Shown piece after piece: positions 1 to 5,104 of a DNA stretch of 5,104 nucleotides; the stretch's first letter is position 1, and each line of letters begins with the position of its first letter. The notes below the pieces were generated by a model, which worked only from the letters and a program-made list of their open reading frames with translations, did no database searches and was not told where the DNA came from. Made by a program: the position numbers and the translations under genes. The DNA is from Clostridia bacterium (lineage in GTDB: Bacteria; Bacillota_A; Clostridia; Lachnospirales; Cellulosilyticaceae): assembly GCA_029239935.1 (NCBI GenBank), contig JARBTY010000218.1:1-5104 (forward strand), given 5' to 3'.

Positions 1-950
1 CTACATATTTGAGAATAGCTATGGGGCGCTGGGACTGTAAATACCCTATTTTGCAAATAAGCAAATGGACCTTTACACAGCTCAAATTTGATTTTATAGG
101 CACATAAAATCTGATATTTAAGATCGTATTTATTTTTAAAATATTTATTTTCCAGTGCATCTCCGTATTTGGGATCTCCAATGATTGGATGACCTATCTG
201 ACTTAAATGTGCTCGAATCTGATGGGTTTTGCCTGTCACCAGCTGAACCTCTACCAAGGTATATCTGCCATTGGTTTTAAGTGGTAAAATCCTTGTCTCT
301 ACTGGCTTAGACCCCTCTATATAGTGGCTGCTTATGGTGACTTCATTTTTGTTTTCCTGTTTGAGGTGATAGCCTTTTAAAATCACCGGTGATGTAATCA
401 TCCCCAATACAATACTCATATAATACTTTGATATTTGCTTTGTTTTGAGCATCTCACTTAATTCTTGTGTGGCTGCCAGATTTTTACCAACTAATACAAT
501 CCCTGCAGTATTTCTATCCAGTCTGTTACAAGGTGCTGGCGTAAACCCTTTTGAAAGCTCTGGGTCATAACTTTCATTTTCTTTAAGGTAACTGAGCACC
601 TCATCTGCTAAGCTATGCCCTTGGGGTTTATCTTTTTGAGTTAAAAGACCCATAGGTTTATTTACAATAAGAATATTCTCATCCTCATAAACTGTATTAA
701 AGCTAATATCTAGTTTTTTTATCTCTTTTTGCACTTCAAATTCTTCAAACTGCTCTTCTGTAAAAAAGATATTAATCACATCATCTTGTTTTAGAATCTC
801 ATTGCCTTGAGGTTTTTTTGAATTATATTTTATTTTTTTTGTTCTTATTGCCCGGTAAATAAGACTTTTTGGACACTTCTTTAAATATTTCATTAGAAAC
901 TTATCTAGTCTTTGATTCGCTTCTATACTCGTTACAATTATCTTTCTCAT
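1..950 (-). CDS. RluA-family 23S rRNA pseudouridine synthase (RluC/RluD type), 3' end cut by window edge
   Basis: Converts specific uridines of large-subunit rRNA to pseudouridine in the cytoplasm. Translation from the ATG at 950-948 stays open to base 3, giving 316 residues; the TAG at bases 1-3 is out of frame, so the stop lies just outside. Residues 14-62 form an S4 RNA-binding domain (QRLDKFL, then PKSLIYRAIR, as in RluC). The catalytic domain starts near residue 88 (YEDENILIVNKP). The family motif NRLDRNTAG is at 142-150, with the catalytic aspartate at D145, close to its place in E. coli RluC (known family numbering). HQIRAH is at 243-248, followed by GHPIIGDPKYGD. The last visible residues match the usual C-terminal end of the family, so only a short tail should be missing. 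The start is supported by AGGTGG four bases upstream. It is the last visible gene of the operon, 13 nt after the preceding stop. The S4 domain leans towards RluC, but the exact target uridines cannot be read from sequence. Confidence 0.93.
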   Translation of the reverse strand, partial: MRKIIVTSIEANQRLDKFLMKYLKKCPKSLIYRAIRTKKIKYNSKKPQGNEILKQDDVINIFFTEEQFEEFEVQKEIKKLDISFNTVYEDENILIVNKPMGLLTQKDKPQGHSLADEVLSYLKENESYDPELSKGFTPAPCNRLDRNTAGIVLVGKNLAATQELSEMLKTKQISKYYMSIVLGMITSPVILKGYHLKQENKNEVTISSHYIEGSKPVETRILPLKTNGRYTLVEVQLVTGKTHQIRAHLSQIGHPIIGDPKYGDALENKYFKNKYDLKYQILCAYKIKFELCKGPFAYLQNRVFTVPAPHSYSQIC

Positions 951-954
951 TGAA

Positions 955-960
955 CCACCT
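955..960 (-). promoter_or_regulatory. Shine-Dalgarno of the pseudouridine synthase gene
   Basis: AGGTGG reads on the minus strand four bases before the ATG at 950. It sits in the 13-nt gap after the upstream stop codon (964-966). It fixes the start of the pseudouridine synthase and implies that the gene is translated from a polycistronic message. Confidence 0.8.
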
Positions 961-963
961 TAT

Positions 964-1524
964 CTACATTAACATGTCTTTAAAAATATTAGAATTTTGG
1001 TCAAGTACTTCACTGGTATAACATGCATCTTTTTCGATTCTTAATGCAATATTTTTAACAGTATTTATCTGATCAATATGTACAAAATGCACTTGTTTAG
1101 AGTCAATACCCTTGGCCACTAATCTCTGTTTAAGCCATGATTTATGTTTTTCGATAGCCTCTTTGCGAGAGGTTAAAAAATAAATGTTTCTTGAAGTAAT
1201 AATAAGATGTTCAAACAATACAGTCGCTGTTGTATCCACAACAATAGCGCCGTGATACAGATGATAGCTTCCCTTCATCCCTTCCAAAACATTTGCGTGT
1301 TTCTCATCTGGGTCTTTAAATCTATTAAACGATAGATATCTTGTCCCATTTTGAGCTAAAGGCAACACAAAAAGTGCTGCAACCAGTGTAAAATAGGTGT
1401 TCCGCGTTCCATTAATTATCAATCCCATAAAAAATACAGCACTCACAGCGCCAATCCATATGAGGGTCATTATTAAAAACTTTTTCTTTTTTACAGCAAT
1501 ATAGTTCTTCTCTTGTTTAATCAT
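964..1524 (-). CDS. Uncharacterised 186-aa protein with two N-terminal membrane helices
   Basis: I do not recognise this family. A lysine-rich N-terminus (KKKK at 12-15) is followed by a hydrophobic helix at about 16-37, a short NGTRNT turn, and a second hydrophobic segment at about 43-57. The charge pattern predicts both ends in the cytoplasm. Residues from about 62 to 186 look like a soluble alpha/beta domain: two strand-like stretches (HGAIVVDTTATVLFEHLIIT and NIYFLT) come before a basic amphipathic helix (EAIEKHKSWLKQRLVAKG) and another strand (VHFVHI). The tail contains a single cysteine. There is no signal-peptidase site and no catalytic motif that I can name. The start is well supported: AGGTG lies five bases upstream and overlaps the stop of the SDR gene, with an 8-nt intergenic gap. 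It lies between the SDR and the pseudouridine synthase in the same operon. The reading frame is convincing; the function is unknown. Confidence 0.85.
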   Translation of the reverse strand: MIKQEKNYIAVKKKKFLIMTLIWIGAVSAVFFMGLIINGTRNTYFTLVAALFVLPLAQNGTRYLSFNRFKDPDEKHANVLEGMKGSYHLYHGAIVVDTTATVLFEHLIITSRNIYFLTSRKEAIEKHKSWLKQRLVAKGIDSKQVHFVHIDQINTVKNIALRIEKDACYTSEVLDQNSNIFKDMLM

Positions 1525-1529
1525 CTCAT

Positions 1530-1535
1530 CACCTA
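1530..1535 (-). promoter_or_regulatory. Shine-Dalgarno overlapping the SDR stop codon
   Basis: On the minus strand TAGGTG holds both the SDR stop (TAG, 1535-1533) and an AGGTG ribosome site (1534-1530), five bases before the ATG at 1524. Ribosomes ending the SDR would cover the start of the next gene, so translational coupling is likely (inference). Confidence 0.75.
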
Positions 1536-2303
1536 TTCCCCATAAATCATTTTTACAGTCATCCCGCCATCTATCACTAAGTTAGCTCCTGTGATAAAAC
1601 CCGCTTCTTCACTGGTTAAAAAAAGCGCCGCTTTGGCGATGTCTTCTGGAACACCTACTCTTCCTGCCAGATGTTGTAAATGATCTTTTTCTGTAAGTGT
1701 TATAAATTTCCTATCTTTTTTCTTTTTCCACTGTGAGACATCAATCCAGCCTGGACTGATCGCATTGACCCTGACTTTATGTGCAAGACTACTCGCTAGG
1801 GAATGGGTAAGAGCTACCAGTGCTCCTTTTGAAGCAGAGTAAGGCTCTGTATGAGGCTCACTCATAAAAGCCCTAGTCGATACAATGTTTATAATACTGC
1901 TGCCTTCTGCCATATGAGAAGCTGCATACTTAGCACACATATAAGCTCCTGTCACGTTAACTCTCATAACCTTTTCAAACTCCTCAACACTCCTTGTAAA
2001 AAGAGTCGTTGACTCTGTATGGTTTGTTATACCTGCATTATTAATCAAAATATCTACTTTCCCATATCTTTCAACCACCGTACTGATCATATATTTAACA
2101 GAGGCTTCACTGGCCACATCTGTTGGAATAAACAAACATTCTCCGCCCAACGCTTCTATATGTTGCCTTGTTTCAAGCCCAGCTTCCTCATCCAGTTCTG
2201 CCACAATTACACTAGCTCTCTTTTTGGCATACTCTAATGCAATACAGTTGCCTATACCTTGTCCGCTGCCTGTAACAATAACTACCTTGCCAAAAAAATC
2301 CAT
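1533..2303 (-). CDS. Classical short-chain dehydrogenase/reductase (SDR), 256 aa
   Basis: Cytoplasmic NAD(P)(H)-dependent oxidoreductase with a single Rossmann domain and the standard length of the classical SDR family. The visible motifs are complete: cofactor-binding TGSGQGIG at residues 11-18, D62 after strand 3, NNAG at 88-91, and the catalytic tetrad N116, S142, Y155 and K159 in the YSASK context. PG at 184-185 follows, then the C-terminal ITGANLVIDGG. An acidic E36 at the end of strand 2 favours NAD(H) over NADP(H) by the usual family rule. The substrate-binding loop holds a run of basic residues (KKKKDRK, 193-199). Substrate cannot be inferred; such proteins are often labelled glucose 1-dehydrogenase or 3-oxoacyl-ACP reductase by homology alone, and no fatty-acid or sugar gene is nearby to support either. 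The start has a strong GAGGTG site that overlaps the preceding gene's end. Confidence 0.95.
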   Translation of the reverse strand: MDFFGKVVIVTGSGQGIGNCIALEYAKKRASVIVAELDEEAGLETRQHIEALGGECLFIPTDVASEASVKYMISTVVERYGKVDILINNAGITNHTESTTLFTRSVEEFEKVMRVNVTGAYMCAKYAASHMAEGSSIINIVSTRAFMSEPHTEPYSASKGALVALTHSLASSLAHKVRVNAISPGWIDVSQWKKKKDRKFITLTEKDHLQHLAGRVGVPEDIAKAALFLTSEEAGFITGANLVIDGGMTVKMIYGE

Positions 2304-2307
2304 ACCT

Positions 2308-2314
2308 TCACCTC
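2308..2314 (-). promoter_or_regulatory. Shine-Dalgarno of the SDR gene, overlapping the upstream stop codon
   Basis: GAGGTGA on the minus strand contains the ribosome site GAGGTG (2314-2309), five bases before the SDR ATG at 2303. It also contains the TGA stop (2310-2308) of the 203-aa gene. Only 4 nt separate the two genes, so their translation is probably coupled (inference). Confidence 0.8.
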
Positions 2315-2919
2315 ACCATTCCAAGCATTGCTAATATTTCATCTTTGTCTACCTGTTTAGTTGTCAGCAAAATTTGTGTCAGCTGCTCATTACAGTAAAA
2401 ATGTCCATAAAACAAATCTGTTAAATTGTATTCCTCTATCATCCCGGAATAAAACAGTTCCAATAAATGTTCTATATCTTCCTCACCCTTTAAAATGCAT
2501 ATGCGATACCCTATATGCTCCAATAGTTCTTTATAAAGCTCCTGAGTAAACTTCTCATAAGGCACATACAAAGTAACTCTATAAGCTACATCCACCTTAG
2601 AGTTTTTCATACCAAAAATCCTACCCAGACCCACATCTAAGACTTCCTTTTTCATCCGGTTCATCGTGTATTTAATTTGGTAATCTGCTAACTTACTTTT
2701 TAAGTCCTGTGCCCATTTAGTAGGATCCAATCTTACATCTGGCATAAGGAGGGTGGTATCAATATCAATAACAATAGCTCTGCCATTCATCATTGTTTTG
2801 ACGAGTTTGTACCTTATATCATCTACTTTAGACAAAGCTTTATGATAATCTATGGTATGAAGCCACTCTTCATTTTGTGTGTTCGATTTACACTTTATAA
2901 GCTTTTTATCAAATAGCAT
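2308..2919 (-). CDS. Uncharacterised 203-aa soluble protein
   Basis: I do not recognise this family. There is no signal peptide or membrane helix, and the composition suggests a cytoplasmic, charged alpha/beta protein. The clearest element is a hydrophobic strand ending in aspartates, AIVIDIDTTLLMPD (residues 48-61), which resembles motif I of HAD phosphatases (DxDxT). I cannot find convincing later HAD motifs, so this may be coincidence. Another strand-like stretch, VAYRVTLYVPYEKF, leads into helix-rich acidic sequence in the last third (for example KGEEDIEHLLELFYSGMIEEYN). The start ATG is preceded by a GGGGGA ribosome site about five bases away. The gene begins 23 nt after the 87-aa gene and ends 4 nt before the SDR, with its stop codon inside the SDR's Shine-Dalgarno. 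This placement implies co-expression with the SDR. The coding call is secure; the function is unknown. Confidence 0.85.
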   Translation of the reverse strand: MLFDKKLIKCKSNTQNEEWLHTIDYHKALSKVDDIRYKLVKTMMNGRAIVIDIDTTLLMPDVRLDPTKWAQDLKSKLADYQIKYTMNRMKKEVLDVGLGRIFGMKNSKVDVAYRVTLYVPYEKFTQELYKELLEHIGYRICILKGEEDIEHLLELFYSGMIEEYNLTDLFYGHFYCNEQLTQILLTTKQVDKDEILAMLGMVR

Positions 2920-2942
2920 AATTTCCCCCGCAGCTTTTTATC

Positions 2943-3206
2943 TTATTTGTCTTTTTCCGTTTCCTCAAGTAATGGTTGTTGTGTCAAGTCATCTTCATCA
3001 GCCTTAGCATTTTGTTTTTTTATGTCATATTGCTTAGGTAACACGAGGAGCAGATAAAGTGCACCAAACATCACCACATATTCTACAGTACTCATAAGTT
3101 TCTGGCTGATTTCAATTTTTGTAACCATCTGAAAAACACCCAGGCCAATGAGTATACTGGCTAAAATAACCACGATTATTCTTCTTTTTTGATATAAAAA
3201 TTCCAT
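2943..3206 (-). CDS. Small two-helix membrane protein, 87 aa, first gene of the operon
   Basis: Unrecognised small integral membrane protein. A basic start (QKRR, residues 6-9) leads into a first hydrophobic helix at about 10-28. A short polar loop (29-39) follows, then a second helix at about 40-57. The tail of about 30 residues is highly charged and mainly acidic (ADEDD, LLEETEKDK). The positive-inside rule places both termini in the cytoplasm. No enzymatic motif is visible; the charged tail could be an interaction segment, but that is a guess. The start is supported by AGAGG nine bases upstream, and the extended -10 promoter lies about 40 bp before the ATG. It precedes the 203-aa gene by 23 nt. 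Being short, it could escape automatic annotation, but the ribosome site, promoter and clear membrane topology support it as a real gene. Confidence 0.8.
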   Translation of the reverse strand: MEFLYQKRRIIVVILASILIGLGVFQMVTKIEISQKLMSTVEYVVMFGALYLLLVLPKQYDIKKQNAKADEDDLTQQPLLEETEKDK

Positions 3207-3246
3207 TTTTCTTTTCCTCTCTTACTTAAGCCATTTCTATTTATCC

Positions 3247-3255
3247 ATTATAACA
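3247..3255 (-). promoter_or_regulatory. Extended -10 promoter of the five-gene operon
   Basis: On the minus strand TGTTATAAT combines a perfect TATAAT hexamer (3252-3247) with the upstream TG of an extended -10 element. No good TTGACA-like -35 is present at 16-18 bp spacing, where the sequence reads roughly GTATACGT; an extended -10 can compensate for that. Transcription would start near 3240 and give a leader of about 34 nt before the 87-aa gene. The element lies downstream of the protease terminator, as expected for a new transcription unit. This fits a housekeeping sigma-A promoter. Confidence 0.7.
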
Positions 3256-3300
3256 AATAAAACCCTTAACGTATACCCATTTAAACTTCAAAACCACAAG

Positions 3301-3327
3301 AAAAAGGCAGCATACGCCACCTTTTTT
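3301..3327 (-). terminator. Rho-independent terminator of the M16C protease gene
   Basis: Six bases after the protease TAA, the minus strand folds into a hairpin. The arms are AAAAAGGTGGC and GCTGCCTTTTT, with loop GTAT. That gives 11 pairs, of which two are G-U, and the 3' arm ends in a T run. Because the arms carry A and T runs on opposite sides, the plus strand would also read as a terminator, but no plus-strand gene approaches it here. It separates the protease from the downstream operon. Confidence 0.88.
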
Positions 3328-3332
3328 AACGA

Positions 3333-5104
3333 TTACACAATCGTAATATCTTCAAACAATTCTTTGACCTTTGTAACATTTTGATTACTTGAAAAAGTAC
3401 AATACATTTCTTTATTGAGACAGTCTTTTATAACCTGTGCAAAAGAACGTAAAGTTTCATTTGTTGTAGCAAAAAGTTCATCTCTTGTTTGCTGCAGTTC
3501 TTCCTTAGTAACACCCATTAAGTGATAGACTTCCGCCGTTTTACCTTCTGTCATAGGTGTAAACGGAAAATCCAGATTACTAATTGTTCCAATTAAATAT
3601 TGAAGAAGTTCTCTTTCCGAAAGATCTATGGTCTGTAGATACTCCGGTACCTTTTTATAAATATCCAGTGTTTCCTTCAGATTTGGATCTCTATAGGAAA
3701 CGAAAAACATGTTGCCGCTTTTCCTGAAATCACAAAAGCACCCATATGCTCCATTTTCTACTCTTACTTTACTCCATAGATAACCCATAGATAAAATAGA
3801 CTTCAGCATCATCATACTGCCGTGATAACTATAATTTAATGCTTTAAAATTATAACCCATAGCCACATAGTTCACATGAGTAGGATAAACCAAGGCTTCT
3901 TTTAAATCAGTAATATGAAACTGCATCTCAAGTTTATCGATTTTTTCACTTGGCAGCTTATCAAGTGTACTTTGAATAAGCGGGATAACCTTGTCTACTT
4001 GCTCTTTATCTGTTGTAAGGCCAACCATCACGCGATCCTTATTAGCCAGATACCGATAGGCTTTATGAAGCATCTGCAATGTCTCCTCCTGCCTCTTTTC
4101 CCATTCTTTTTCTATCTCACAAACAAAATGATAAAAGGTGACTCCTTTTGTCTTTTCTTCAAAATGCTCTGCATTTGAAAGATTAGCCAAAAGTCTGCCA
4201 TACGCTATTCTATGGCCATCCCCGCTTATAGAAGCCTCCATAATAGCTTTCATTTCTTTAATAATCTCCAGAATCCTATTTTTGTCCTCTATCAGCGTAT
4301 TTTGTAAAATTTCACTCATAATGCCTACCTGAGCACCAACTTTATCTATTAAAGCTTTTGACTTAATCTTAAAAATTGGCAAGTAATGAGACTCTCTTTT
4401 ACTATCATTTAGGGCTTGAATATGGTATTCAATGCCTCCTATATTTTCATCAATATAGGCAGAGAGATCTTCATATTTATAGTTTTTGGTATTGAGCTTA
4501 CCAAGCATACCGACAATCATCCCTAAATAAGGTATATATTTATCTTCAATGCCATCTAGCTTAATGTGCCAATTGATATAAGCTATTTTATTAGTAAATA
4601 CAGGCGTAATGACATACGGCGTCTGATTGTGGCTTGAAACAGTATACCTTGGATAGCTGGCCTCTCTCCTTAAATCTTCCCTTTTTAACAGCGGAATACT
4701 TTGAATAGCTTCTTCTGGATCTTGAGACTGCTGAAATTGTATAAATCTTTTTGTTTCAGCCATTTTTTCTTCAAGCTCTTCCAGGCTCCAGCTTTTTTTC
4801 AGATTTTCAAGCTTTAGTCTAACTTCTTCTTCTAATTCATTTTCTAGGCCTACTTTCGGATAAAGTTCAACCTGTGAAGCATGATTATTTGATAAAAGAT
4901 AGGTTTCAATAAGTTTTTCAAAATAGTTAGTGTCTATCTGTGCTCTTAAAAACTCAATATCTTCTTCATATTTAAGATACATAAAAGGCTCTGTGTCATA
5001 TACCCAGCTTTTTATCGCTGCAATGCCATAAAATAGACCTTTTGAATACCCGCTTGAATCACCTTCACGCATTTCAAATTCTTTTACTTGCAGTGCACCA
5101 TTTA
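3333..5104 (-). CDS. PreP-like M16C zinc metalloprotease (insulinase family), C-terminal 589 residues
   Basis: Presequence-protease-type peptidases degrade oligopeptides inside a closed chamber made of two M16 halves joined by a helical hairpin. The frame is open to the right edge: codons before the first ATG (5072) read NGALQVKEFE, which continues the family sequence. That ATG is therefore internal, and the true start and the HxxEH zinc site lie outside the window. Numbering from that ATG, residues 1-75 match the region before the linker (KGLFYGIAAIKSWVYD, then LIETYLLSNNH). Residues 76-115 are the charged helical hairpin, and IPLLKREDL is at 126-134. The second half begins near 140. KVRVENGAYGCFCDF holds R437 and Y443, six apart, which correspond to the Arg/Tyr pair that completes the active site in PreP and insulin-degrading enzyme. 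SYRDPNL follows, as in relatives. Full length would be about 970 residues (family knowledge). The gene ends at its own hairpin terminator, separate from the downstream operon. Confidence 0.95.
   Translation of the reverse strand, partial: NGALQVKEFEMREGDSSGYSKGLFYGIAAIKSWVYDTEPFMYLKYEEDIEFLRAQIDTNYFEKLIETYLLSNNHASQVELYPKVGLENELEEEVRLKLENLKKSWSLEELEEKMAETKRFIQFQQSQDPEEAIQSIPLLKREDLRREASYPRYTVSSHNQTPYVITPVFTNKIAYINWHIKLDGIEDKYIPYLGMIVGMLGKLNTKNYKYEDLSAYIDENIGGIEYHIQALNDSKRESHYLPIFKIKSKALIDKVGAQVGIMSEILQNTLIEDKNRILEIIKEMKAIMEASISGDGHRIAYGRLLANLSNAEHFEEKTKGVTFYHFVCEIEKEWEKRQEETLQMLHKAYRYLANKDRVMVGLTTDKEQVDKVIPLIQSTLDKLPSEKIDKLEMQFHITDLKEALVYPTHVNYVAMGYNFKALNYSYHGSMMMLKSILSMGYLWSKVRVENGAYGCFCDFRKSGNMFFVSYRDPNLKETLDIYKKVPEYLQTIDLSERELLQYLIGTISNLDFPFTPMTEGKTAEVYHLMGVTKEELQQTRDELFATTNETLRSFAQVIKDCLNKEMYCTFSSNQNVTKVKELFEDITIV

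Noticed and set aside
1..3. TAG on the minus strand at the very left edge as the stop of the pseudouridine synthase
   Set aside because: The codons of that gene cover bases 3-5, 6-8 and so on, so this TAG is out of frame and the gene continues past the edge.
964..1340. A NERD or restriction-endonuclease-like domain in the 186-aa protein (FEHLIITSRNIYFLT)
   Set aside because: The strand pattern loosely recalls such folds, but the Asp and Glu-x-Lys catalytic residues are not in place.
2019..2549. Plus-strand open frames at 2019-2237 and 2361-2549
   Set aside because: They lie antisense to the SDR and the 203-aa gene, both of which have good ribosome sites and, for the SDR, complete family motifs. 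The plus-strand translations are Cys/Phe/His-rich and resemble no family.
3221..3240. Tiny open frame ATG GCT TAA in the operon leader, as a possible regulatory upstream ORF
   Set aside because: It has only two codons and no ribosome site, and the leader shows no attenuator-like hairpins.
3915..4332. Plus-strand open frames inside the protease gene
   Set aside because: They are antisense shadows of a clearly conserved M16C coding sequence, and their hydrophobic look comes from complementing lysine/glutamate codons.
5070..5072. ATG at 5072 as the start of the protease
   Set aside because: The frame continues upstream to the window edge with family-like sequence (LQVKEFE), no ribosome site precedes this ATG, and the catalytic N-terminal half would be missing. 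It is an internal methionine.

Overview
The window looks like chromosomal DNA of a low-GC Gram-positive anaerobe of the class Clostridia (a Lachnospiraceae or Cellulosilyticum-type lineage is a guess). The grounds are AT-rich, AAA/GAA/ATT-rich codon use, strong purine-rich Shine-Dalgarno sites, and protein families in their clostridial form: a PreP-type M16C protease, an SDR ending in GGMTVKMIY, and an RluC-like enzyme with an NRLDRNTAG motif. All six genes lie on the minus strand, so transcription runs from the right edge of the window to the left. I see no mobile element, CRISPR array, tRNA or rRNA.

Right part (3333-5104): the C-terminal 589 residues of a large PreP-like (M16C) zinc metalloprotease. 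The N-terminal catalytic half, with its zinc site, lies beyond the right edge. The gene ends at a strong hairpin terminator (3301-3327). An intergenic gap of about 125 bp follows and carries an extended -10 promoter (TATAAT at 3247-3252).

Left part (1-3206): that promoter appears to drive a tightly packed five-gene operon. In transcription order it encodes an 87-aa two-helix membrane protein, an unrecognised 203-aa soluble protein, a classical short-chain dehydrogenase/reductase (SDR) with an intact active site, an unrecognised 186-aa protein with two N-terminal membrane helices, and an RluC/RluD-type 23S rRNA pseudouridine synthase that runs off the left edge. Gaps inside the unit are 23, 4, 8 and 13 nt. 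At two junctions the Shine-Dalgarno of the next gene overlaps the stop codon of the previous one, which suggests translational coupling.

The recognisable genes are housekeeping or general metabolic functions: rRNA modification, peptide degradation and an oxidoreductase of unknown substrate. Three of the six genes have no function I can assign. I see no clear sign of a new defence or mobile system. The most useful leads are the three uncharacterised operon members and whether their linkage to the SDR and pseudouridine synthase is conserved.
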